Source of the DNA: Clostridia bacterium
GTDB taxonomy: Bacteria > Bacillota > Clostridia > Oscillospirales > Acutalibacteraceae
NCBI GenBank assembly: GCA_017382915.1
Contig: JAFNZJ010000063.1
Span: forward strand, 1 to 11,966
DNA length: 11,966 nt
Direction of reading: 5' to 3'
Shown here: one piece after another, positions 6,494-11,966 of the stretch
Layout of the letters: the number at the start of each line of letters is the position of its first letter
Numbering within the stretch: position 1 is the stretch's first letter
Notes under the pieces: generated by a model
Seen by the model: the letters and a program-made list of their open reading frames with translations, nothing else
Database searches by the model: none
Told to the model about the DNA's origin: nothing
Made by a program: the position numbers and the translations under genes

Positions 6494-7240
6494 GTTTTTA
6501 AAGCCTTTTATGATAACTGCTATGCCAACCACAAAAAGCATTATGCTAATCCACTGCGAGGTTGAAAAAAGCCATAAGCTGCCGCGTTCAGCATCATACC
6601 TAAAATACTCTAAAACAAAGCGGATAACCGAATAGCCCGTAAGGTAGGCGCCCACCGAAAAAGTGGTACTACCCGCTTTAAAATAGATTACAAGCAACAC
6701 TAAAAACAGCAAAAGAAGACAGGCCGCCTCAATACCCTGCACAGGTAAAAGAGGTGTGTTAAGCGGGGTATTGCCAAGGCTTTCGGTATAGGTGACCGAA
6801 AGCGGACCATCATAAGGAATACCGTAACAACAACCGCCAAAAAGACAACCTATTCGTCCTATACAGTGGCCAAGTGGTATAACGGTAGCATAAATTCCCG
6901 CAAAATCAGAAAGCTTTAATTTAAACATTTTTGTGTAAATTAAAAGCCCCAAAAAGCCGCCTATAAATCCGCCATAAAAAACAAATCCGCCCTTCATTAA
7001 CGCTTCAAAGGGAATATTGTTTTCAATTACATATTTAAGGTTTATTAGTATAAACAAAAGCTTGGAGCCGATAAGCCCGCCAACGGCGGTAAATATGGCA
7101 GAGTAAACTATTTCATATTTAGGCAGTTTTTTGCGCCCGCATATTAGGCTGGCAACAAAAGCCGAAGCAAAAATACCAAGCATATAGCAAAGTCCGTATA
7201 TGGGTATTTCTTTGCCAAAAAAATCTATAGATGAAGGCAT
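6482..7240 (-). CDS. lgt: Prolipoprotein diacylglyceryl transferase (clostridial type)
   Basis: This integral membrane enzyme transfers diacylglycerol from phosphatidylglycerol to the lipobox cysteine of prolipoproteins, the first step of lipoprotein maturation. The 252-residue protein has about seven hydrophobic segments. Family signatures are GGFVFYGGFIGG (84-95), GHCIGRIGCLFGGCCYG (124-140, with R129 matching the essential Arg143 of E. coli), and RFVLEYFRYDAERG (about 206-219), which holds the second conserved arginine region. Compared with E. coli Lgt, the Asn146 position is Cys132 and His103 is Tyr89; the GCCYG form is, to my knowledge, common in Clostridia. The start at 7240 follows AAAGGA. 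The gene is single, converges with putP, and its stop sits in the shared terminator. Confidence 0.9.
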   Translation of the reverse strand: MPSSIDFFGKEIPIYGLCYMLGIFASAFVASLICGRKKLPKYEIVYSAIFTAVGGLIGSKLLFILINLKYVIENNIPFEALMKGGFVFYGGFIGGFLGLLIYTKMFKLKLSDFAGIYATVIPLGHCIGRIGCLFGGCCYGIPYDGPLSVTYTESLGNTPLNTPLLPVQGIEAACLLLLFLVLLVIYFKAGSTTFSVGAYLTGYSVIRFVLEYFRYDAERGSLWLFSTSQWISIMLFVVGIAVIIKGFKNKKR

Positions 7241-7266
7241 AATAACATCCTTTAATATTATAATAT

Positions 7267-7299
7267 AAAGACACTACCCCTAAAAAGAGTAGTGTCTTT
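7267..7299. terminator. Hairpin terminator between the small membrane protein gene and lgt
   Basis: AAAGACACTAC (7267-7277) and GTAGTGTCTTT (7289-7299) form a perfect 11-bp stem with an 11-base loop. On the minus strand it lies just after the stop of the small membrane protein gene (7307) and is followed by a moderately T-rich TTTATATT stretch, so it can end that transcript. A seven-T tract follows on the plus strand too, although no plus-strand gene ends here. lgt must then start from its own promoter in the remaining bases or depend on readthrough; a TATAAT sits at about 7257-7262 on the minus strand but is very close to the lgt ribosome site. Confidence 0.7.
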
Positions 7300-7306
7300 T
7301 TTTGTT

Positions 7307-7756
7307 TTACTGAAGCAGTTCGCTCATATCAATAACAACATCTTCACCTTCATAGTTGTCTGTGATAGCATCTGCAGCTTGTTCGGTTTGTTTATTCAAG
7401 TCATCAATACCATTTATTGCATCATTAACAATATCTTCGCTATCATCAATTAAATCCTCAAGTAATTCTTCAGGATCCTCATCAGATGCGGCAAGACCAG
7501 CCTGACAAAGGCCACAGGTTAAAGCAAAAATAGCAGAAAGAACCACTGCAATGATACCAACAACTAAACCGCCGGTAGCAACGCCCTTAGGCTGATTATT
7601 GGCTGCAAGCTTTTTGCCGCCCATAACCGAAAGCACCAAAGCAACAATTGCAAGCACTAATGCCACAAATGAAACAAAGGGTAATGCGCTTAAAAAGGAT
7701 AAAACCAACGCAACAATACCAAGAACAAGACCGGTTATAGCCATACCTTTACCCAT
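7307..7756 (-). CDS. Small DUF4190-like membrane protein with acidic tail
   Basis: I place the start at 7756, because a strong AAAGGGGGT ribosome site sits at the correct distance before this ATG; an in-frame ATG 45 bases further upstream has no such site. This gives 149 residues. Three hydrophobic segments are visible (about 5-24, 26-45, 59-80). The motif G-x-A-x-x-GLV-x-GI-x-A-x-VLS occurs twice (4-20 and 58-74), the repeat typical of DUF4190 and related small membrane proteins. Residues 91-149 form a soluble, strongly acidic tail rich in Asp and Glu (for example DEDPEELLEDLIDD, 92-105), likely helical. The function is unknown. It has its own strong promoter and ends at a hairpin, so it appears to be monocistronic. 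Confidence 0.8.
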   Translation of the reverse strand: MGKGMAITGLVLGIVALVLSFLSALPFVSFVALVLAIVALVLSVMGGKKLAANNQPKGVATGGLVVGIIAVVLSAIFALTCGLCQAGLAASDEDPEELLEDLIDDSEDIVNDAINGIDDLNKQTEQAADAITDNYEGEDVVIDMSELLQ

Positions 7757-7791
7757 TTTTTTACCCCCTTTCAACCTATTTTTATAATTAA

Positions 7792-7820
7792 ATTTTATCA
7801 TAAAGCAAAATGGTTGTCAA
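7792..7820 (-). promoter_or_regulatory. Strong promoter of the DUF4190-like gene
   Basis: On the minus strand TTGACA (7815-7820) is a perfect -35, followed by a 17-base spacer and TAAAAT (7792-7797), with TGA before it as an extended -10. The leader to the ATG at 7756 is about 28 bases. No hairpin separates this promoter from the upstream lacI-like gene, which stops at 7841, so some operon readthrough is possible. Confidence 0.85.
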
Positions 7821-7840
7821 CAAACAATATTTTACCAAAG

Positions 7841-8395
7841 CTACAGCAGCCAAATTTCCTCATCGCGCCGCGGTGCAGGTTTGCTTTCACTTTTTGGCTT
7901 TTTGTTTTCGGTTTTAGGACGGGTGGGGTCGGCTGCGCGCGACACCCTTTCGGCCTTATATTCACTTATCTCTTTTAAAAATTCATTAACGCCCGAAATA
8001 TCATCATCTATTATAAGGGTGCGTTCATGGTTTTTATCGGCTGGTCTGCCCTTTATTATAAGACCATAAGCGCCAAGCTGACTTAAAAGCTCATAGCCTT
8101 CACCTTCTTTAACCGATGTGTAAATAAGCACCATACCCTGCCTTTTTGCCAGCGGCACTATTTCATTAAAGGTGTCAATGCCGTTTGACCTTATATCATT
8201 AAAAATAACGGTTTTAATGCCGCCCAAAACAGCCTTTTTGGTGGTGGCTTTTTTAAGATAGCCAATTTCTTTGGCAACATCAAGTATTCTTTGCTTTGCC
8301 TCATCACTTATTTCGGTACTGTTTTTTAGTGCCTTTGATGCGGTTGCTACCGAACAACCCGCCTTTTCGGCTACATCCTTAAGTGTCATTTTCAT
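7841..8395 (-). CDS. Short LacI-type DNA-binding protein
   Basis: Residues 3-47 (MTLKDVAEKAGCSVATASKALKNS and on to AKEIGY) are a textbook LacI helix-turn-helix with the hinge start. A normal LacI protein is about 330-340 residues; this one has 184. Residues 60-140 still look like the beginning of a sugar-binding-type core (VIFNDI, a helix, then VLIYTSVKEGEG and YGLIIKGRP), but the rest is absent and replaced by a basic, proline-rich tail (about 148-179) ending in EEIWLL. No remnant follows the stop, so this is not a simple frameshift. The start lies 17 bases inside the end of tcdA; AAAGGG six bases upstream supports the ATG at 8395, though a second ATG two codons on is possible. It is the last gene of the operon. 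Its ligand and target are unknown. Confidence 0.82.
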   Translation of the reverse strand: MKMTLKDVAEKAGCSVATASKALKNSTEISDEAKQRILDVAKEIGYLKKATTKKAVLGGIKTVIFNDIRSNGIDTFNEIVPLAKRQGMVLIYTSVKEGEGYELLSQLGAYGLIIKGRPADKNHERTLIIDDDISGVNEFLKEISEYKAERVSRAADPTRPKTENKKPKSESKPAPRRDEEIWLL

Positions 8396-9092
8396 CCACC
8401 ACCCTTTCGGTTAATTTTTTTACTGTTTCACCCGCTATTATAAGCCCCATAACCGACGGCACAAAAGCAATGCTTGCGGGGGATGCTTCACCGTCCGCCC
8501 TTTTAATTGCGGGTTCCTTTGAATATACTGCGGTAACACCCTTGATACCGCGTTTTTTAAGCTCCAGTCGCATAACCCTTGCCAGCGGGCAAACACTGGT
8601 TTTTTCAATAGGTGCCACCTCAAATTTAGTGGGGTCAAGCTTATTGCCCGCACCCATTGCCGAAATTACAGGCACACCCGCCTTTACGGCAAGTGCACAA
8701 ATTGCAATTTTTGCCGTTACATTATCCACCGCATCAACAACACAGTCAAACTGCGAAAAATCAATTTTTTCGGCTTCGGCAGGTGTTATAAACACGGGGT
8801 ATTCAAAAACCTTAATGTCGGGGTTAATATCCTTAAGGCGGTTTGATAAAACCTTAGTTTTAAGCTTGCCCACTGTACTGTCAAGCGCAATTAACTGGCG
8901 GTTGATGTTGGTTATGTCCACTATATCATTATCAAAAATATGAAGCTCACCAACACCGCTTCTGGCAAGTGCTTCGGCAGTAAAACCACCTACGCCACCT
9001 ATACCAAAAACCGCAACCCTGCCGTTTATAAGCTTATTAAAAGCGGCGTCACCAATAAGTGCGGCGGTCCTTTTAAATCTATCGTTAGGCAT
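8379..9092 (-). CDS. tcdA: tRNA threonylcarbamoyladenosine dehydratase
   Basis: This E1-like (ThiF/MoeB superfamily) enzyme uses ATP to cyclise t6A at position 37 of ANN-decoding tRNAs to ct6A. The nucleotide loop is FGIGGVGG (29-36), followed by DNDIVDITNINRQ (54-66) holding the Asp and Arg of the adenylation site, and D120. Features characteristic of the TcdA group, as opposed to MoeB or ThiF, are MGAGNKLDPTKFEVA (146-160), CPLARVMRLELKKRGI (168-183) and VYSKEP (189-194). The 237-residue length is normal for the clostridial form. It starts 2 bases after the kinase gene, whose final codons carry its ribosome site (AAAGGGTG), and its 3' end overlaps the lacI-like gene. The substrate t6A is made by TsaD, encoded two genes upstream in the same operon. 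Confidence 0.93.
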   Translation of the reverse strand: MPNDRFKRTAALIGDAAFNKLINGRVAVFGIGGVGGFTAEALARSGVGELHIFDNDIVDITNINRQLIALDSTVGKLKTKVLSNRLKDINPDIKVFEYPVFITPAEAEKIDFSQFDCVVDAVDNVTAKIAICALAVKAGVPVISAMGAGNKLDPTKFEVAPIEKTSVCPLARVMRLELKKRGIKGVTAVYSKEPAIKRADGEASPASIAFVPSVMGLIIAGETVKKLTERVVDENDT

Positions 9093-9094
9093 AT

Positions 9095-9943
9095 TTATTC
9101 ACCCTTTAACATTTCAGGTAGTTTTGACAAAACACCTTCAAAATTAACGCCGTACCACATTTCAGGTCGGTTTTGCAATGAATTTTCTATTGCCATACAG
9201 GTAAATTCTGTGGCGGCTTTAAGGGCGGTTTCCATACCCGACCCATTAACCATTGCCGCAACAAAAACGCTGGCAAAAACATCGCCCGTACCGTGGTACA
9301 TACCGGGTATTTTAGGGCAGGATACAAAGCTGAATTTATTTTGCCTACTGTTATAAGCAGCGGCGCCCTGCTCATTTTCATTAAGGCAGGCACCCGTTAA
9401 AACTACAGTACCGCTACAAATTTTTGAAAGGCCTTTAAGCAGACCTTCAATATATTCTTTTGAATAGGGTGGCGCCTTATAATCAACACCAAGCATTAAG
9501 CAGGCCTCGGTCACATTGGGGGTAATAATATCTGCATGAGCGCATAAATCACGCATTTTATGGGCAAAATCAAGCGAAAATGTTTGATAGAGTTTACCAT
9601 TATCGCCCATAACGGGGTCAACTACAACCAAGGTATTCTTGCCTTTTAGTTTGTTTACGGCATCGGCAACAAGGTCAATTTGCTTCATACTGCCAAGGTA
9701 ACCTGAATATATAGCATCAAACTCAAAGCCTTCGCTTTGCCAATGCTCAGCAATTGGGGATATGGCTTCGGTTAAATCCTTAATATATATGTTTTTAAAT
9801 CCGCCTGTATGGGTTGAAAGCAATGCGGTGGGCAGGGCGCAACACTCAATGCCCGCCACCGAAATAATTGGCAAGGCAACCGTTAATGAGCATTTGCCAA
9901 TACCCGAAATATCGTGTATGGCGGCTATTCTTTTTTGGCGCAT
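9095..9943 (-). CDS. pdxY: Pyridoxal/pyridoxamine kinase (PdxY-like)
   Basis: This cytoplasmic ribokinase-superfamily enzyme phosphorylates vitamin B6 vitamers in the PLP salvage pathway. The N-terminal IAAIHDISGIGKCSLTVALP (about 6-25) and STHTGGF (43-49) match the B6-vitamer-binding region. ATP-site motifs are VDPVMGDNGKLY (108-119), TPNVTEA (141-147), and GTGDVFASV (218-226), with D221 as the likely catalytic base. The 282-residue length is normal. GGAGTGA supports the start at 9943, 16 bases after tsaD. PdxK and PdxY subgroups, and possible activity on hydroxymethylpyrimidine, are hard to separate by eye, so the symbol is a best guess. PLP supply has no obvious direct link to tRNA modification; cotranscription may only reflect shared growth control. 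Confidence 0.9.
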   Translation of the reverse strand: MRQKRIAAIHDISGIGKCSLTVALPIISVAGIECCALPTALLSTHTGGFKNIYIKDLTEAISPIAEHWQSEGFEFDAIYSGYLGSMKQIDLVADAVNKLKGKNTLVVVDPVMGDNGKLYQTFSLDFAHKMRDLCAHADIITPNVTEACLMLGVDYKAPPYSKEYIEGLLKGLSKICSGTVVLTGACLNENEQGAAAYNSRQNKFSFVSCPKIPGMYHGTGDVFASVFVAAMVNGSGMETALKAATEFTCMAIENSLQNRPEMWYGVNFEGVLSKLPEMLKGE

Positions 9944-9959
9944 AATTAATCACTCCAAA

Positions 9960-10970
9960 TTAAAAAACTTCATCAATGCCCATAGTGGCACGCGCGTTAA
10001 GTGATGAGCTTGCGGTGGCTTTTTCATAAGCCGCCTGAACGCCAATCATTGCGGCATTATCACCACAGTAGCAAAGCTCAGGATAATATAGGCTAAAGCC
10101 TTCATTTTGACAAACATCCTTCATCATTTGCCTAAGTTCACTGTTGGCCGAAACACCACCCGCTAAAACAACGGTTTTAATGCCGGTCTCTTTAGCTAAA
10201 TCTATAGTGCTTTTGGTTAATATTTCTGACACCCTGCGCCTAAGGGTAGCGGCAAGTACGGGTACATCGCACTGCTCACCCTTTTGGTCTAAATTATGCA
10301 GTATGTTTATAACGGCGGTTTTAAGACCCGAAAAACTAAAATCATATTTACTGTCCTCAACATGGGGAACAGGTAAAGGATATTTGTTAAAATCGGGTGT
10401 GGTTGCAATTTTATCAAGGGTGACACCGCCCGGATAAGAAAGACCCATGGCACGTGCCGCCTTATCAAAGCACTCCCCCGCCGCATCATCACGGGTGCGG
10501 GCTAAAATTTCAAATTGGGTATAATCTGTAACCTTGGCAATTACTGAATTACCGCCCGAAACCAAAAGGCATAAAAAGGGTGGCTTAAGTTCGGGGGCGG
10601 TGATGTAATTTGCCGCTATATGACCACGCAAATGGTGAACAGGTATTAGCGGCACACCCAGTGACATTGCAAGACCTTTGGCAAAATTAACACCAACAAG
10701 CAACGCACCAATTAGTCCCGGTGCGGTAGTGACGGCAACGGCATCAATGTCCTTTTTGGTTATGCCGGCCGCAGATATTGCCTGCTCAGTAAGGGCATAG
10801 ATTGCTTCGGCGTGGCGGCGGGATGCAATCTCGGGCACGACTCCGCCGTATAACTTATGCTCCTCCACCTGTGAAGCAACTATATTTGATAACACCTGCC
10901 TGCCGCGGGTAATGGCAACTGCGGTCTCATCACAGGAGCTTTCAATTGCTAAAATGGTTTTAAAATTCAT
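9960..10970 (-). CDS. tsaD: tRNA N6-adenosine threonylcarbamoyltransferase
   Basis: This catalytic subunit of the t6A synthase transfers the threonylcarbamoyl group from threonylcarbamoyl-AMP to A37 of tRNAs, working with TsaB and TsaE in bacteria. Markers are LAIESSCDETAVAI (7-20), the metal-binding pair H113 and H117 in HHLRGHIAA, LLVSGGNS (135-142), and the C-terminal YCGDNAAMIG metal/nucleotide motif (about 305-314). The 336-residue length is typical. It begins 1 base after the rimI stop. In many Firmicutes tsaE and tsaB sit just upstream of rimI-tsaD; here a phosphatase gene occupies that place and neither partner is seen in the window, so both must be encoded elsewhere. Confidence 0.97.
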   Translation of the reverse strand: MNFKTILAIESSCDETAVAITRGRQVLSNIVASQVEEHKLYGGVVPEIASRRHAEAIYALTEQAISAAGITKKDIDAVAVTTAPGLIGALLVGVNFAKGLAMSLGVPLIPVHHLRGHIAANYITAPELKPPFLCLLVSGGNSVIAKVTDYTQFEILARTRDDAAGECFDKAARAMGLSYPGGVTLDKIATTPDFNKYPLPVPHVEDSKYDFSFSGLKTAVINILHNLDQKGEQCDVPVLAATLRRRVSEILTKSTIDLAKETGIKTVVLAGGVSANSELRQMMKDVCQNEGFSLYYPELCYCGDNAAMIGVQAAYEKATASSSLNARATMGIDEVF

Positions 10971-10971
10971 T

Positions 10972-11403
10972 TTAAAAGTACCTCGTCATAATAAGCGCAT
11001 CCTCTTTAGGATTACTGTAAAAATTCTTTCTTTTACCTACCTCTTTAAACCCAAGGGAGGTGTATAAATTTATTGCGGGGGTATTGGAAACCCTGACCTC
11101 TAAGCTTAAAAAGGCAAGCTTTTGTGATACCGAATAATCAATAAGCTGATTTGTCAATGCCTTACCAATGCCTTTTTTTCGGTGGTCGGGCAAGACACCA
11201 ATATTGGTAACATAGCCTTCATCAAGTACGGTGTACATACCCGCATAACCCACAACCTTGCCATCGTCATTTGCAGTAAAAAAGACGGTGGTATCGCCCG
11301 AGCTTTTAACCTGCTGTACCGACCAAGGTGTTGCAAAGCAATGCTTTTCAATAAAGGCAATGTCGCTTGCGGCTTTTTCTAAATTTGTAACTCGCTCAAT
11401 CAT
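10972..11403 (-). CDS. rimI: Ribosomal-protein-alanine N-acetyltransferase
   Basis: This GNAT-fold acetyltransferase uses acetyl-CoA to acetylate N-terminal residues; the name-giving substrate in E. coli is ribosomal protein S18. The 143-residue protein has motif A with the acetyl-CoA loop R75-KKGIG-80 after NIGVLPDH, then LSLEVRVSN (99-107) with E102 as the likely general base, and INLYTSLGF (111-119) with Y114, both matching RimI catalytic positions. Its ATG follows directly on the stop of the phosphatase gene with no spacer; AAGGGGG in the last codons of that gene is the ribosome site. The rimI-tsaD pairing is very common in Firmicutes and strengthens both calls. The actual substrate could be wider than S18. 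Confidence 0.92.
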   Translation of the reverse strand: MIERVTNLEKAASDIAFIEKHCFATPWSVQQVKSSGDTTVFFTANDDGKVVGYAGMYTVLDEGYVTNIGVLPDHRKKGIGKALTNQLIDYSVSQKLAFLSLEVRVSNTPAINLYTSLGFKEVGKRKNFYSNPKEDALIMTRYF

Positions 11404-11823
11404 TTAAGCTTCCCCCTTAATAAGGGCATCAACCGCCGATTTAATATTCAAAAGGCAGTCATAATATGTATCAAGGTCGCCGCCGTATGGGTCGGCAATA
11501 CCGCCACCCAGTACAATGATTTTTTTAGGGTCAACACCAACACCTACTAAAGATGCTAAATGTCCATTTGTCATTACGGCTATAAGGTCGGCCTCATCAA
11601 TCATTTGAAAATTCAGTCTTTTTGATGTATAATCGTTAAAATTTATACCTATTTTCGCCAACGCCTTTACCGAATTAGGGTTTATCTTATCAAACCCTGC
11701 GGCAAGACCTGCGCTATCGGCAACCCAGTTTAAGCCCTTTTCTTTGGCGGCGGCATTAAAAACCGCCATAGCCATTGGACTGCGACAGGTATTGCCTGTG
11801 CAAACAAATATTATTTTTTTCAT
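11404..11823 (-). CDS. ywlE: Low-molecular-weight phosphatase, probable YwlE-type arginine phosphatase
   Basis: I place the start at 11823, where AAAGG/AGGCAGG lies correctly upstream and the protein opens with KKIIFVCTGNTCRSP, like family members; an in-frame ATG 75 bases upstream would add an untypical extension. The 139-residue protein carries the CX5R P-loop (C8 to R14) and the general-acid loop DPYGGD near residue 115. T12 in the P-loop corresponds to Thr11 of Bacillus subtilis YwlE, which favours phosphoarginine over phosphotyrosine; classic LMW-PTPs have Ile there. So a protein-arginine phosphatase countering McsB is the best guess; arsenate reductase or tyrosine phosphatase are alternatives. 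It heads the visible operon and abuts rimI. Confidence 0.85.
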   Translation of the reverse strand: MKKIIFVCTGNTCRSPMAMAVFNAAAKEKGLNWVADSAGLAAGFDKINPNSVKALAKIGINFNDYTSKRLNFQMIDEADLIAVMTNGHLASLVGVGVDPKKIIVLGGGIADPYGGDLDTYYDCLLNIKSAVDALIKGEA

Positions 11824-11886
11824 AAGCTTTACCTGCCTTTCGGTTAATTGGTGGATTTTATATATATATCCTAAATCAAAAAATTT

Positions 11887-11958
11887 GCTGCGGACCATGT
11901 AATTGGTTCATAGTGCGTTTTGCAGCGGAGAGGATGTATTTTTTATACCTCCCGCAGC
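11887..11958. repeat. Inverted-repeat element upstream of the ywlE-like gene
   Basis: GCTGCGG (11887-11893) and CCGCAGC (11952-11958) are exact inverted ends of a 72-base unit. Inside, a GCAGCGG-containing arm (about 11922-11939) can pair imperfectly with 11945-11958 around a short T-rich loop, and ACCA/TGGT (11894-11907) forms a smaller inverted repeat. It is more GC-rich than the flanking AT-rich leader (11840-11885). It may be a REP-like or miniature mobile element, or the 3' hairpin of an upstream gene cut off by the window edge; no T tract supports a plain terminator. Confidence 0.45.
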
Positions 11959-11966
11959 GAAAAGAC

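Noticed and set aside
7757..7801. A 15-residue N-terminal extension of the DUF4190-like protein
   Set aside because: It would start within the predicted transcript leader, lacks a ribosome site and covers the strong ribosome site used by the downstream ATG.
7841..8395. The short LacI gene being a frameshifted pseudogene
   Set aside because: Only about 20 bases separate its stop from the next promoter, with no leftover LacI core sequence, and its own frame is intact with a normal start.
8383..8943. A long plus-strand open frame opposite tcdA
   Set aside because: It mirrors the coding frame of a well-supported gene and has no known motif or ribosome site.
11824..11886. A promoter for the ywlE-rimI-tsaD operon in the TATATATATA stretch
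   Set aside because: Many TATA-like -10 candidates exist but none has a fitting -35 at 16-18 bases, so no specific call is supported.
11824..11898. A 25-residue N-terminal extension of the YwlE-like protein from an upstream ATG
   Set aside because: The family starts directly at the KKIIFVCTGN strand, and a good ribosome site sits before the downstream ATG; the extension covers AT-rich leader DNA.
11876..11965. A 29-codon open minus-strand frame running in from the right edge and ending at a TGA (11876-11878), possibly the C-terminus of an upstream gene
   Set aside because: It overlaps the inverted-repeat element, shows no recognisable domain, and is too short to separate from chance; sequence beyond the window is needed.
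1..11966. CRISPR arrays, insertion sequences, phage or plasmid genes
   Set aside because: No regularly spaced direct repeats, transposase, integrase or replication motifs were seen on either strand.

Overview
This is a chromosomal window with the look of an uncultured or gut-type member of the Clostridia (Bacillota, possibly Oscillospirales). That placement is inferred from gene content and style: AT-rich intergenic DNA, strong purine-rich Shine-Dalgarno sites, tRNAs with encoded CCA, a monofunctional BirA, a clostridial-type Lgt with a GCCYG motif, a YwlE-like phosphatase and a DUF4190-like membrane protein. No phage, transposon, CRISPR array or rRNA is visible. The window is almost fully coding; the longest gene-free stretch is about 200 bases, upstream of putP.

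Layout. At the left edge two tRNA genes on the minus strand, Val(UAC) then Asp(GUC, cut by the window edge), are served by a clear promoter. Next to them is a minus-strand pair, a class I methyltransferase followed by hslO (Hsp33), with the hslO ribosome site inside the last codons of the methyltransferase. A divergent promoter region (about 1872-2016) separates this pair from a plus-strand operon: birA, a PlsC-type acyltransferase with a C-terminal zinc ribbon, and a TetR regulator overlapping it by 8 bases. A gene-free region with several inverted repeats leads to putP, whose predicted promoter has a perfect 14-bp palindrome in its spacer. putP converges on lgt at a terminator that works in both directions and contains the lgt stop codon. 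Upstream of lgt, also on the minus strand, is a small three-helix membrane protein with an acidic tail and its own near-consensus promoter.

The right third is one compact minus-strand operon, read from high to low coordinates: ywlE-like phosphatase, rimI, tsaD, pyridoxal kinase, tcdA, and a shortened LacI-type DNA-binding protein. Junctions are 0, 1, 16, 2 and -17 bases. It joins tRNA modification (TsaD makes t6A on ANN-decoding tRNAs; TcdA cyclises it to ct6A), protein acetylation (RimI), protein dephosphorylation (YwlE-like) and vitamin B6 salvage. At the far right edge is an inverted-repeat element of unknown nature.

Most of the window is conserved housekeeping content. The least explained parts are the short LacI-like protein coupled to tcdA, the acyltransferase/zinc-ribbon protein paired with a TetR regulator, the palindromes before putP, and the inverted-repeat element at the right end. 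I do not see a convincing new multi-gene system.
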